From Variovorax gossypii (GTDB lineage: Bacteria; Pseudomonadota; Gammaproteobacteria; Burkholderiales; Burkholderiaceae_C): a stretch of DNA of 64,000 bases. Location of the stretch: assembly GCF_003965815.1 (NCBI RefSeq), contig NZ_RXOE01000005.1, forward strand, positions 186,001-250,000, written 5' to 3'. Under the pieces are notes generated by a model. That model was not told the DNA's origin and searched no databases. It saw only the letters and a program-made list of their open reading frames with translations. Shown here in pieces: positions 16,901-25,889 of the stretch; positions within the stretch are counted from its first letter, which is position 1; every line of letters starts with the position of its first letter. Position numbers and translations under genes: made by a program.

Positions 16901-17139
16901 ATAGTGAACAATTTCCAACCGTCGAGGGCGTGACGATCTCGGCGGCGGTCGTTCCGAGGGTTACCATATTCGCCAAGGGCGATTTCCCTCAAGACGCATT
17001 TCGGTTGCATCGGACTTTTTCTTTCTTGGACAGGTCATGAGTGGGCCGTTCGGACGTCAACGGTCCCATCCGCCGGAACAGAGCCCAGTCGAAGCCGTAT
17101 TCCGTGCGGTCAATCGCAGGTAGAGGACATCGCAGGCTC
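16901..17139. other. stretch without a supported gene
   Basis: Between the IS66-type relic and the fragment at 17140 no reading frame on either strand shows protein-like composition, and no RNA gene or terminator is recognisable. It appears to be decayed accessory DNA. Confidence 0.4.
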
Positions 17140-17391
17140 TCAGCCTAAAGAAGGGGCGTCGGCGTCTCCGGGCTGCCCAGGTTCATGCCCTGCATTCGGT
17201 GCCTCTGGCCGCGCGTACTGGGGCATGTAATCTCGCACCAATGCCTTCACAAGTTCCGCCTGCAGCAGGTCTTTCGAGCGCTTGCGGGGATCGCGCTTTG
17301 GATGGTTAGCCAGGGCACGCTTCACATCCGCAAAATCCAGGGGATGCATCGTGTCCATGAGTGCGATCTCACCGGTCGTGGAAACCACCAT
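17140..17391 (-). CDS. unrecognised short protein or gene fragment
   Basis: 83 aa from ATG 17391. The composition is protein-like (DTMHPLDFADVKRALANHP, KDLLQAELVKALVRDYMPQ) and the same frame stays open upstream with sensible residues back to a TGA near 17455, so it may be the 3' remnant of a longer gene. No family is recognised and no clear ribosome binding site is seen. It lies among transposon relics. Confidence 0.35.
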   Translation of the reverse strand: MVVSTTGEIALMDTMHPLDFADVKRALANHPKRDPRKRSKDLLQAELVKALVRDYMPQYARPEAPNAGHEPGQPGDADAPSLG

Positions 17392-17849
17392 CTGGCTGAA
17401 GCGCAGTGAATTCAGAATCCTTTCGCCGGTGGAGGCCTGCTCCTCCGTGAACTGGTGTCAGCAAGATTGCTGTCTGCATCCCAGAGTGCAAGCCCTCTAG
17501 GCTGAAACGCCCACCGAGGTCAACCTTCTTTCCCGGCGTCGACCGCTCGCGGAATCAACGTTTTGTTCGCTTGGAACCTTCGAAAGCAGGGCCCCACACA
17601 GGGTGCTTGCGCTCGGCAACGTTCAATTCGAAATCCGGGAACGCGTCGATAAGCTTGCATCTCATATTCTGGTCGTGTCCCTCGCGAGCCACGCGCCATC
17701 TGTGACCTCGAGCCTCTCTTTGCCTTTCGGCCAGCCCTTCTCCCTGCTCTCCCTCCCTCCTCTCCTGTTCCCGTTCGGGCTCGTACGGGCAGCTCACCTG
17801 CGAGGACCGGTGCCCCACGCGCGGACGGACACACCATCCGGGGAATCGC
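17392..17849. other. decayed accessory DNA
   Basis: 458 bp without a convincing gene. On the minus strand about 36 codons near 17563-17680 (KLIDAFPDFELNVAERKHP) look protein-like but have no support on either side. The stretch leads into the truncated IS3-type element at about 17850. Confidence 0.35.
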
Positions 17850-18121
17850 GCTGGCGCTGGCTATCAAGAATGAGCGACGCGAAGTTCACCCGCTCGATGT
17901 CTCGCAAGGCATGCTCGCCTGACAACGCAGCTTGCGAAGACTTCTTCGGTCGGCTGAAGAACAAGCTGTTCTATCCTCGGGACTGGAAGAACGCCACCAC
18001 TGAGCAGTTCATCGAGGCGCTCGACTCGCACATCCACTGGTACAACGAGAAGCGGATCGAGATCTCTCTTGGCTCTCTCAGCCCCATCGAATACCGGGTG
18101 AGCCTTGGACTTGTGGCATAA
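17850..18121 (+). pseudogene. 3' fragment of an IS3-type transposase
   Basis: About 90 codons match the C terminus of the intact transposase at 60405-61943 almost residue for residue (WLSRMSDAKFTRSMSRKAC, FFGRLKNKLFYP, WYNEKRIEISLGS). It keeps the Glu-containing end of the DDE domain in diverged form (NAACEDFFG, where the intact copy has NAACEGFFG). Everything upstream is missing. It ends with the same TAA context as the full copy. Confidence 0.85.
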
Positions 18122-18122
18122 A

Positions 18123-18149
18123 CCAGTCCAAGTTTTTATCCGCACCCCC
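18123..18149. repeat. terminal inverted repeat of the truncated IS3-type element
   Basis: The 27-bp end, starting CCAGTCCAAG and finishing CCGCACCCCC, is the exact reverse complement of the left terminus of the intact element at 60377-60403. It marks the outer edge of the relic, 32 bp before the rhombosortase start. Confidence 0.85.
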
Positions 18150-18181
18150 AACCAGACTTCCGCTCAAGGCCCCACCGCGAC

Positions 18182-18874
18182 ATGGGCTTGGGTCAGAATG
18201 CGGCCAAAACCAAAAAAGTCACCGAGCACCTTCGACTGCCTCATGGGCAATTCCCCGCCCCCCTGAACAGGCCGCGCGCCGTGCGACCTCTCCCACAACG
18301 ATCCTTCGCCAATTGGCTCGTTCCTATCGGGCTCGCCTGCCTGGTGTTGGCCTTGCAGGCGGGCGGCGAGCCGGTGTACGAAGTGCTGCGCTACGAACGC
18401 GCGGCTGTGCTCGGCGGACAGCCCTGGCGTCTTCTTTCGGCGCATGCGGTGCATCTCGGTTGGGTGCATTGCCTGATGAACGTGGGCGGGCTGGTACTGT
18501 GCGCCGCGTTCGCGGCGGGCACCCTCAGTTGGCGCGCCTGGGCCACCGCGATCGTTGTGCTGGCCCTCGGCGTGGGGATCCTGCTGTTGGTCGCATCGTC
18601 TGGGGCCACGAACTACGCGGGCCTGTCGGGCGTGCTCTACGGGCTGTTCATCTGGGTGCTGTTGCCGCGCGCCCGGCGTGGCGAACGCGTGGCCTTGATC
18701 GTCCTGGTCGCCATCCTTGCACGCATCGGCTGGCAGATGTTCCATCCGCCTGCGGAGGTGCAGCGTGCGCTGATCGGCGGCGAGGTGATGGTCGAGGCCC
18801 ACCTGTACGGCGCCCTGTGCGCGCTGGCGCTCTGTCTCTGGCAGGGCGCGTGGACGTACTTGCGGCGGGCCTGA
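18182..18874 (+). CDS. rrtA: rhombosortase (rhomboid-family protease for GlyGly-CTERM proteins)
   Basis: 230 aa from ATG 18182; an in-frame GTG at 18281 would give 198 aa, closer to the usual size, because the first 33 residues look unstructured. It has about six hydrophobic segments. Rhomboid catalytic elements are present: HLGWVHCLMN (His96, Asn100), Ser149 in GLSGVLYG and His207 in EAHLYG. Rhombosortases are the rhomboid subfamily that cuts GlyGly-CTERM tails during outer-surface delivery. The convergent neighbour at 18915-21662 carries exactly such a tail, a strong functional pairing. A transposon end lies 32 bp upstream, so its native promoter may have been replaced. Confidence 0.85.
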   Translation: MGLGQNAAKTKKVTEHLRLPHGQFPAPLNRPRAVRPLPQRSFANWLVPIGLACLVLALQAGGEPVYEVLRYERAAVLGGQPWRLLSAHAVHLGWVHCLMNVGGLVLCAAFAAGTLSWRAWATAIVVLALGVGILLLVASSGATNYAGLSGVLYGLFIWVLLPRARRGERVALIVLVAILARIGWQMFHPPAEVQRALIGGEVMVEAHLYGALCALALCLWQGAWTYLRRA

Positions 18875-18905
18875 GCCGGCGCCGAGGCCAGGCCTCGGTG
18901 CCGGC
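18875..18905. terminator. bidirectional hairpin between convergent genes
   Basis: A near-perfect inverted repeat, arms GCCGGCGCCGAGGCC and GGCCTCGGTGCCGGC, separated by one base and with one G-T mismatch, begins right after the rhombosortase stop and ends 10 bp before the xylanase stop. It lacks a long U tract but is well placed as a shared terminator. Confidence 0.6.
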
Positions 18906-18914
18906 TTCACCTCT

Positions 18915-21662
18915 TCAGGGCCGGCGGCGGCGGGCGATCGCAAGCGCCGCGAGGGCCGCCAGTGCGAGCGCGAGGTCGCCCGTGTCCAGCGATCCGCCGC
19001 TTCTGCGGAATGGGAAGGCGATCGGCATCACCGGAGGCGGGGAGGGGGGCTCCGTCGTCGGCGGTTCATTGTCCGACGTGTAGGACTCGATGTCGTAGGC
19101 GTAGAGCCTGACACTCGTGCCCTCCTTGGGGCTCTCCGCCTGCATGGCGACGAATCCGCCGACGGATCCCTGCCGCTGGCTGATGGCGTTCCCGGCGTCC
19201 CTGTTCGGCGTCTCGCCATCGCCTACTTCCTTCAGGACATGATGCTGTTTGACGCCGTCCTTCTCGGAGTACAGGAACATCTTCATCTCGCCGGACTTCG
19301 GGTCAATGGGCGTGTTGAACCACACGGCCTGATCCAGCGCTCTTTCGGCGATCTGCGAACCCTCCTGGCCGTTCGTCTGTCGCGTGATCAGCGAATTCTG
19401 ACCCGCCACGACGGTGCCAGTCGCTCCGTTGCCTCTGAAGACGATGTGCGGGTAGGCGTTGGTGCCATGGATGAAGCTCTGCATTGTGTGCCCTTCCTGG
19501 GCCGCGTACGGTCCTGCGGCAGGGCTCTTCGCCTCCTCGAAGACGAACTTGAGGTTGTCCTGGGCCAGGGCGGGCTCGCCCGGGGGCGCATTCGAATTGC
19601 GCGATGGCACAAGGATGTCGCCACGCAGGACGACGGGCGTGCGCGACAGTGATTCCGGCGAGGCCGTGGTCGCGGGCTTGCTTCTGTTGGTCAACGCAGC
19701 GGCCTGCGTCTGTCCGTTGAAAGCCGACTCGCCGGATACGACCATGTAAGTCCTGCCGGGTTCGAATCTCGTGGCGAGTCGCCAGGCTTTCTCCGTCGAC
19801 GCATCCTTTTGCAACCTCAGCCCGAAGGGACCGGCGATCGGGTCTTGCGGCTGCAGGACGAGCGTGGTGCGACCATGTTTCGGCACAGCCTTCGTTTCAG
19901 CGACGCCAGACGCCCTCGCCATGCCGTCGCTTCCATACGAGGTCTTGTATTGCTTGAATGCGGTCACGCCGTCGCTGAAGCGAACGTCCGCATAGGAGAA
20001 GGGCGCCTCCAGGGCGTTGGCGGCATCCATCCACCCGACGGTCATCTTGCCAAAGGACAGTACGAAGGTGGCCGTGTTCTCCACAGAGGCAGTGGCCGGT
20101 GCGGGCCCGCGCGCGGTCACCGTCACATGGCACGGCTTTCCGGGAACCACGGCGCAGTCGGGCGGATTGAACTTCATGCTCTCGACGGCAAACCCCGCGG
20201 GCAGCGAGACGTTGGCAGCGGTGAAGACGACGTTCTTCGTTCCGACCGGCACGTTGATGTCGATCATCGCCTGAGCGTTCTTGCCGCCCCAGGTCCTGGC
20301 CTTGAAGCTTTCTCCACCATAGCTGAAGGTCGCGGCGACCCCGTTCGGCGGCAAGCCCGCATCGATGAGGTACTGCTCGGGGTTCGTCGTGGCCCAGTAC
20401 GCCTCCTTCGGCTGCCCGACGCCGGACCACGGATAGCCGTTGGTGTGATAGCCCGGGTCCGTCATCCCCCACCAGGTCACCCGGTGCACGCCGCCCTTGT
20501 ACTCGGGGTGACGGCCTCCCGGGCCGGCGGCGTATTCCTTGAGCAGGCTGAAGAGCTTTGCGTACTGGATGCCCTGCTCCTCGAACAGGGCATCCATCTC
20601 CGGGCCGTTCTGGATCCGCTGGCCTTTGTCCAGGCCTAGGGTCGGTGCGAGATCCAACTCTGTCAGATCGACATTCACCCCGGTCTCGAGATAGGTCTTG
20701 ATGGTCCTCTCGAAGGCATCCAGGTTGAGCCTCATGTCCCAGTGCCCCTGCGTGCCGATGACGTCGACCAGCGGCCTTGGATTCCCCTTCGCATCCAGAA
20801 GGATCCGCCCCTTGCCTGCGGCCGATTCGGCCGCGTACCGCTCATTAAATTCCTTGACCATCGAAGCGATCGTGGTGGCCTTCGAGGCTCGCTCGTTGTC
20901 GTTGAAGTCGTTGTAGTTCAGGATCGCGGTCGTGTTCTGGCGCGCGGCGTAGAAAGCGTCATACATGTAGTCCCAGCTCTTCCCACCTTTGGCGTAGGCC
21001 TGGGCCCATCGGGAGGGGCGCTCCTCGGGGCTGTAGCCGGTACGCAGGGCGTTTCTCCAGTCGGCGGGGTTGTCGGGGTTGTCCTTGAACGCTTCGTTGA
21101 CGACGTCCCAGGCGTAGGTCTTGAACGGTTCCTGGTCGAAATGGCCGGCCACGGTCCGGATGTAGTACTCCAGATTCATCTTCGCCGTCGCGTAGTCCCA
21201 CGGGGTTTCCCATCCGCCGCTCGCAGTCAGGACATTGGGGGCGGGCCACTGGGCCGACTGGTTATGCCAGACCAGCACGTGCCCGGTGACCTTGACGCCG
21301 CGCGCATTGGCCGCGCCGATGTCGGCGTTGATGCCCGAGGTCAGGTTCGTGAGGAAGTTCGGGGTCGGATTGCTAATTCCCCCATTCCAGAACTCCGGCT
21401 TCATCGCGTTGCCGGGCGTCACCACGTTGAAATGCTTCACGGTCATGGCGGCGACCGAGTTCTCGCCCGGCACCACGTCGGCGCCGAAGTTGCGCGCGTC
21501 GAGGTTGGTGCTGCCGATCAGGAAGTGGTTCTTGTACACGTCCTTCAGCGCCGGCCAATCGGCGGGGTTCGTTGGCCGATCGGCCGCCAGGGTGGCGTTC
21601 GCGATCACAAGTCCGGCTGGCAGCGCAATCAGGAGGCTCTTGATGTCCAGTCTGCCGAACAT
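18915..21662 (-). CDS. GH10 endo-1,4-beta-xylanase with GlyGly-CTERM sorting tail
   Basis: 915 aa from ATG 21662, chosen because AGGAGT lies 10 bp upstream and the protein then opens with a clean signal peptide cut near Ala26; an ATG at 21791 adds 43 unlikely residues. The GH10 barrel spans about residues 35-410: HVLVWHNQ at 128-135, acid/base Glu190 in WDVVNEAF and nucleophile Glu335 in VDLTELDL. It should cleave xylan backbones. Some 450 C-terminal residues form unfamiliar beta-rich modules, possibly carbohydrate binding. The end is a Pro-rich linker, then SGGSLDTGD, a hydrophobic helix and RRRRP: a GlyGly-CTERM signal. The adjacent rhombosortase is its probable processing enzyme. Confidence 0.92.
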   Translation of the reverse strand: MFGRLDIKSLLIALPAGLVIANATLAADRPTNPADWPALKDVYKNHFLIGSTNLDARNFGADVVPGENSVAAMTVKHFNVVTPGNAMKPEFWNGGISNPTPNFLTNLTSGINADIGAANARGVKVTGHVLVWHNQSAQWPAPNVLTASGGWETPWDYATAKMNLEYYIRTVAGHFDQEPFKTYAWDVVNEAFKDNPDNPADWRNALRTGYSPEERPSRWAQAYAKGGKSWDYMYDAFYAARQNTTAILNYNDFNDNERASKATTIASMVKEFNERYAAESAAGKGRILLDAKGNPRPLVDVIGTQGHWDMRLNLDAFERTIKTYLETGVNVDLTELDLAPTLGLDKGQRIQNGPEMDALFEEQGIQYAKLFSLLKEYAAGPGGRHPEYKGGVHRVTWWGMTDPGYHTNGYPWSGVGQPKEAYWATTNPEQYLIDAGLPPNGVAATFSYGGESFKARTWGGKNAQAMIDINVPVGTKNVVFTAANVSLPAGFAVESMKFNPPDCAVVPGKPCHVTVTARGPAPATASVENTATFVLSFGKMTVGWMDAANALEAPFSYADVRFSDGVTAFKQYKTSYGSDGMARASGVAETKAVPKHGRTTLVLQPQDPIAGPFGLRLQKDASTEKAWRLATRFEPGRTYMVVSGESAFNGQTQAAALTNRSKPATTASPESLSRTPVVLRGDILVPSRNSNAPPGEPALAQDNLKFVFEEAKSPAAGPYAAQEGHTMQSFIHGTNAYPHIVFRGNGATGTVVAGQNSLITRQTNGQEGSQIAERALDQAVWFNTPIDPKSGEMKMFLYSEKDGVKQHHVLKEVGDGETPNRDAGNAISQRQGSVGGFVAMQAESPKEGTSVRLYAYDIESYTSDNEPPTTEPPSPPPVMPIAFPFRRSGGSLDTGDLALALAALAALAIARRRRP

Positions 21663-21933
21663 GATCCCGATACTCCTGGTGGTTCCGACGATCGGGAAGT
21701 TCTCGTTGCACGTGTTCCTTGATCTGCGCGAAGGCGGGCCGGCCAATGCGGACTGCTGTGCAGTCGCCAGACCCAGTGATCTGATTTTCATGATGTCTCC
21801 GGAACGGAATATGCGGGGTGCGGCGAACTTGCCGCGACTCGCCGGCTCTCTGCGGAGCCCTGGTTGACCGACCCGAAGGCTAGGTGACGGCCCCCTGACG
21901 GTCCACTGACTTTTTCGCTAGCATCCATTCCAA

Positions 21934-22935
21934 ATGCTGATGAGTTCAGGCAAGACCTCTGGTAAACCCCTGATGCTGGCGCAGGTCTCGCGTCTGCGTT
22001 TCCGGCACCTGCAGTTCCTCGACATCCTCGGAAAGACGCGCAACTTGCGCCTGACTGCCGAGCAGATGTACATCACGCAGCCGGCGGCCACCAAGGTGCT
22101 GATGGACATCGAGGAGATGCTGGAGGCGCGCCTGTTCGATCGCCTGCCGCGCGACATGCAACCCAACGAGCTGGGGCTCTTCACATTGCGTTATGCGCAC
22201 TCGGCACTGGACGGCTATCGCAAGTTCGTGGACGAGTTCAGCACCCTGAAGCAGGGAGGGCACGGCCATCTGTCGATCGGCGCCGTCTCAGGTGCGGCGC
22301 ATCTGCTGACCGCCGCGGTGGCCGAGCTGCAGCGCCTGCGGCCGCTGCTGGTGGTGAAGGTGCTGGAGCAGAGCAGCGACCAGCTCATCGTGTGGCTGGC
22401 CGAGCGCAAGATCGACGTGATGATCGGCCGCTTCACCGACGAATCCCAGCGAGACCAGTTCCACTACGAGAACCTGACCGGTGAAAGGTTGCAGATCACC
22501 GCGGGCGTGCACCATCCGTTGCGCGGACCGAACGCCCCTGGACCGAGGGAGCTGTCGAACTGGCCCTGGATTCTGTACCCGACATCCACGGCACTGCGAA
22601 AGGTGTCGGACGATATCTTCCGCAGCACGGGCCTGTCGCTCACCTCGGGCATCGTCGAGACGCCGTCGTTCCTGTTCGCGCTGGAACTCTTGCAGAGCAC
22701 GACCATGCTCTCGCTGCAGCCCGCCGCGCTGGTAGACAAGTATGTACGGCGCGGGCTGCTGACGCGCATCGCGACCGAGCTCCCCACCCGCATGCCCGAC
22801 TTCGGCCTGATCACGCTGCAAGGCGAGCCACCCAGCACGGCCGCGCTGGCGTTCATGGATGTGATCCGCAACACGGCGGACCATCAGGCCGAAGCGGCAT
22901 TGGCTGAAAGGGCGACGCCGGGCGCCGGGTCCTAA
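21934..22935 (+). CDS. LysR-family transcriptional regulator
   Basis: 333 aa with an N-terminal winged helix (LRFRHLQFLDILGKTRNLRL, then MYITQPAATKVLMDIEEMLEARLFDR) and a substrate-binding-like effector domain. ATG at 21934 is used; others at 21940 and 21973 are possible. It is divergent from the xylanase gene with 271 bp between starts, the usual arrangement for a LysR regulator controlling its neighbour, so response to a plant-derived sugar or aromatic is plausible. Confidence 0.88.
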   Translation: MLMSSGKTSGKPLMLAQVSRLRFRHLQFLDILGKTRNLRLTAEQMYITQPAATKVLMDIEEMLEARLFDRLPRDMQPNELGLFTLRYAHSALDGYRKFVDEFSTLKQGGHGHLSIGAVSGAAHLLTAAVAELQRLRPLLVVKVLEQSSDQLIVWLAERKIDVMIGRFTDESQRDQFHYENLTGERLQITAGVHHPLRGPNAPGPRELSNWPWILYPTSTALRKVSDDIFRSTGLSLTSGIVETPSFLFALELLQSTTMLSLQPAALVDKYVRRGLLTRIATELPTRMPDFGLITLQGEPPSTAALAFMDVIRNTADHQAEAALAERATPGAGS

Positions 22936-23021
22936 GCCACCGGGGCGCGCGTCCGCCAAGCAACATGGCCGCTGCTCGCAGTTCTACGCCGAGGCAGTAG
23001 AACCCCTACGAAGGTCCCGTC

Positions 23022-23447
23022 TCAGATCCACTGATCATTCTCGACAGTCCGTACCCCGGGCGCGCCATCACCCGTATTCACCACGCCTCGCGGCTCTACC
23101 AGCAGCATTTTCACCTCCGCCTGCGCAGAAGGCCTGTGTTCCACGCCCTTGGGCACCACCGCCATCTGTCCCGCGCGCAGCACGATGACGCCTTCGTCGG
23201 AAAGGCTGGCACGGTGATGGATGTGCAGTTCGCCTTCAAGCACGATGAAGGTCTCGTCGGTCTCGGCGTGCACATGCCATTGGAATTCGCCGTGTACCTT
23301 CACGACCTTGAACTGGTAGTCGTTCATTTCGGCGACGACGCGCGGTTGCCAGTAATCATCGATCCGGTGGATCTTCTGGATCAGGTCAATGGCTTGGCAT
23401 TGGCCACGCTCGGCTGGCGTTGTGGTTGAGCTGGAGGGCAGGGACAT
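23022..23447 (-). CDS. cupin-domain protein
   Basis: 141 aa. Start set at ATG 23447 (MSLPSS) with GGAG 8 bp upstream. A single cupin is evident: HGEFQWHVHAETDETFIVLEGELHI supplies the first motif with two His and a Glu for metal binding, and PKGVEHRPSA the second. Small single cupins serve as metalloenzymes, sugar or ligand binders, or storage-type sensors; the substrate is unknown. Its first 67 bp overlap the end of the AraC gene in another frame, so the two are probably cotranscribed. Confidence 0.82.
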   Translation of the reverse strand: MSLPSSSTTTPAERGQCQAIDLIQKIHRIDDYWQPRVVAEMNDYQFKVVKVHGEFQWHVHAETDETFIVLEGELHIHHRASLSDEGVIVLRAGQMAVVPKGVEHRPSAQAEVKMLLVEPRGVVNTGDGAPGVRTVENDQWI

Positions 23448-24247
23448 CGATTGCTCCGTTCTTGGGAATGACGTCGAAGATAAGCAGCGCTCCCACAGCT
23501 GTATTGAACGTTCGTGGCCAATCGCCAAACGTCGCGCTCGCTCGCCGCGATGCGCAACCACCGCCCGGGCGTCAGCCCGAATGTCTTTGCGAAGTGTCGC
23601 GTCATGTGGCTCTGGTCGGCGAACCCTGCCACCGCTGCGGCGTCGGCCAGCGAGGTGCCGCGCACCAGCATGCAGCGCACCATGTCGAGCCGCCTCATGG
23701 TCTGAAAGCGGTAGGGACTTGTGCCGTAGAACATGCGAAAGTCGTGCGAAAGGCTCCAGCGATCACGCCCCGTGGCAGCTTCGAGGTCGTCCAGCGTGAT
23801 GACCTGCGCCCGGTGCGCGTGCAGGTAGTCGTGTGCGCGCTGCGCGGCGAGAAAGTCGCCCTTCGGTCGTCGTGCGGGTGTACCCGCCACTGTTTCCAGG
23901 GCGAGCGCCAGTTCGGCTATTGCCTCGCTGTACTCGAGCGGTTCGAGCGGGGCATCGACATCCTGCAGCAAGTTCCGGGTCGCGGCCGCAAGGCGCGAGT
24001 CGGTGGTCACGCCGCCTTCAATGAAGGGCAAGGCCCGCCCCTGGAGCACCGCTTGAAAGAGCGCGGGTTCGACGTAGATCATGCGGTACTGAAACCCTTC
24101 GTCGGTACCCGCCTGACCGTCGTGGGCCTCGTCGGGGTGCAGCACGATCGTGTGGCCCGGCAGGCTGTCGCGCCGACTGCGCCGGTAGTTAAAGCTTTGG
24201 ACGCCGGCCAGCGTACTGCCGACCGCGTATGTGTCGTGGCGGTGCAT
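23381..24247 (-). CDS. AraC-family transcriptional regulator
   Basis: 288 aa from ATG 24247 (MHRHDTYAVGSTLAGVQSF). In-frame codons just upstream read protein-like (HGKAYA) but contain no start. The N-terminal cupin-like AraC ligand domain (HDTYAVG, GHTIVLHPDEAHDG) is followed by the two helix-turn-helix units (TLDDLEAATGRDRWSLSHDF; SLADAAAVAGFADQSHMTRHF). About 45 residues after the second HTH are poorly conserved and overlap the cupin gene, suggesting the stop has drifted. It probably regulates the cupin operon. Confidence 0.85.
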   Translation of the reverse strand: MHRHDTYAVGSTLAGVQSFNYRRSRRDSLPGHTIVLHPDEAHDGQAGTDEGFQYRMIYVEPALFQAVLQGRALPFIEGGVTTDSRLAAATRNLLQDVDAPLEPLEYSEAIAELALALETVAGTPARRPKGDFLAAQRAHDYLHAHRAQVITLDDLEAATGRDRWSLSHDFRMFYGTSPYRFQTMRRLDMVRCMLVRGTSLADAAAVAGFADQSHMTRHFAKTFGLTPGRWLRIAASERDVWRLATNVQYSCGSAAYLRRHSQERSNRCPCPPAQPQRQPSVANAKPLT

Positions 24248-24484
24248 CGCATATGCCTTGCCGTGAAAGCGCGCCTCAATGCGCTTTTCCGTCGATGGGT
24301 TCCGTATGCCTCACCCACGCGACAGGTGCGGCGGGTGCTGGTGCGCGACTCATGGCCGGTATGGTATCGAAACCACGCGGGCAGACGAGAAGGACAACCG
24401 TCGCTGCCGCAGCGATGCGCGATGCACGATGCGCCAGCGACCTTGCTGCTCATCCACATCCCCTGTTGCGCTGAGATCAGGCGC

Positions 24485-25699
24485 TCAGCGGAGCTTCGCC
24501 TTGCGGTCGTTGAGTGGCAGGCGCCACAGGTCGTAGCGTTCGTCCCCGCTCTTGACCGAACCCGCAAAGTGGTTGTTCAAGGAACTGGACGTGAAGATCA
24601 GATCTCCGCCAGGAAGGATCGCGGGGGTGTCTGGCCATTGCACACCGTCATCGGATGCAATCAGCGACATTGTCTTCGTGCGCGGTTCGTACTTCACGAT
24701 GCCGTTGTGCGTGACGTCGGCGATGTAGAGCGCTCCCTTGGCGTCGGTCACGATCCCGTCGGTGTTGCCGCCCAGTGCCCCCAGGTCGTGGATGGCTGCT
24801 GAGATTTGCTCATCGCTCGCATTAGCCCTGCGCAGGATTGCAGTCGGAACGGCGCGTGCGCGGGTCCCTGTCGTCACGGTCCAGTACAGCGTGCGGCCAT
24901 CAGGCGACAGCGCAATGCCGTTGATGCCGAGCAGCAGTGGATTGCCGGGCCACACTTCGGAGCCATGGGAAACGACCTTGACGCCAGGCTCGATCTGCAG
25001 GCCCGGATGCTTGTCGAGCACGCGTCGAGCCTCGCCCGAGGCGAAGTCCACCACGATCAAGCCCACCATGTTGGCGGGCGCACTGCGCATGCCGCTGTCG
25101 GAGATATACGCGACGCGGCGGCGCTCATCGACCACGATGTCATTGAGGAAGCTGCCCTTGCGATCGGCCACGCCGTCAAGGGCGATGCGCTTGACCGTCC
25201 GACCCGACTTCAGGTCGAGCACCAACACCTTCTGGGCGCCTGCAGGCGCTTCGGTCTCTCCGGCGACGAAGCCCATGTCCAGCGCCCACAGCCAACCGTT
25301 CTTGCGATCGACATGGAAGCCCAGGACGTTGCGCAGGCTTTGCTCCGGCGCGGCCGTGACCGCATTGCCTTGCACCGAGGGAAACGCCGTCAGCCGAGCC
25401 GGTCCCGTTTGCGCGCGGATGTCCAGCACGCTGAGGGTTGCCGGGGCGTCGGCAGAAACCAGCCGCGGCGTGCTCACGTAGGCGGCGCCCCGTGCATCGA
25501 AATGCAGCCCGGCGATCGGTGCGCTGACAGAGCCGGCGAAGGGGGCCGGGTCCGCACCGTCCTTCGACGGTTCCCAGCTGACGCCGGCATAGCTGCGCCA
25601 GCGTTCGAGGGGCGTGGTATCGGCGGCATGCGCCGCCGCGCAGAGGGCTACGAGCGCGGCCAGCGCGATGGAAGCCAGTTTGGGCATGTGAAGAGTCAT
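24485..25699 (-). CDS. exported royal-jelly / SMP-30-type beta-propeller protein
   Basis: 404 aa with a clear signal peptide (MTLHMPKLASIALAALVALC, cleavage after AAHA near residue 25). Repeated blade-like segments (GLHFDARGAAYVSTPRL, GFHVDRKNGWLWALDMG, NDIVVDERRRVAYISDSG, GIALSPDGRTLYWTVTTG, GIVTDAKGALYIADVTHNG) are those of the major royal jelly protein and gluconolactonase-like superfamily. Members are periplasmic lactonases or ligand binders. AraC and cupin genes lie downstream on the same strand after 237 bp. Confidence 0.8.
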   Translation of the reverse strand: MTLHMPKLASIALAALVALCAAAHAADTTPLERWRSYAGVSWEPSKDGADPAPFAGSVSAPIAGLHFDARGAAYVSTPRLVSADAPATLSVLDIRAQTGPARLTAFPSVQGNAVTAAPEQSLRNVLGFHVDRKNGWLWALDMGFVAGETEAPAGAQKVLVLDLKSGRTVKRIALDGVADRKGSFLNDIVVDERRRVAYISDSGMRSAPANMVGLIVVDFASGEARRVLDKHPGLQIEPGVKVVSHGSEVWPGNPLLLGINGIALSPDGRTLYWTVTTGTRARAVPTAILRRANASDEQISAAIHDLGALGGNTDGIVTDAKGALYIADVTHNGIVKYEPRTKTMSLIASDDGVQWPDTPAILPGGDLIFTSSSLNNHFAGSVKSGDERYDLWRLPLNDRKAKLR

Positions 25700-25889
25700 G
25701 AGAAGCTCGAAACAGGAAGATAAAAAACCGACGGCGGCTCAGGCCTGCCGGTGCATCTGCAGCAATTCGAAGGCACCGATCAGAGGCCCCGCCTTGGCGC
25801 GCAAGGCATCCAGAGTGCGGCGGCGGCGAGGGAGCACAGGTGCTTGTGCATGTGATTCATCGATTGCGTTCGGCCAGGTTGCGGCACGC

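Noticed and set aside
25739..25889. Short protein-like tail (TLDALRAKAGPLIGAFELLQ) on the - strand between the beta-propeller and DJ-1 genes
   Set aside because: No start codon or ribosome binding site in frame, and the only nearby ATG reads another frame; too short to support as a gene.
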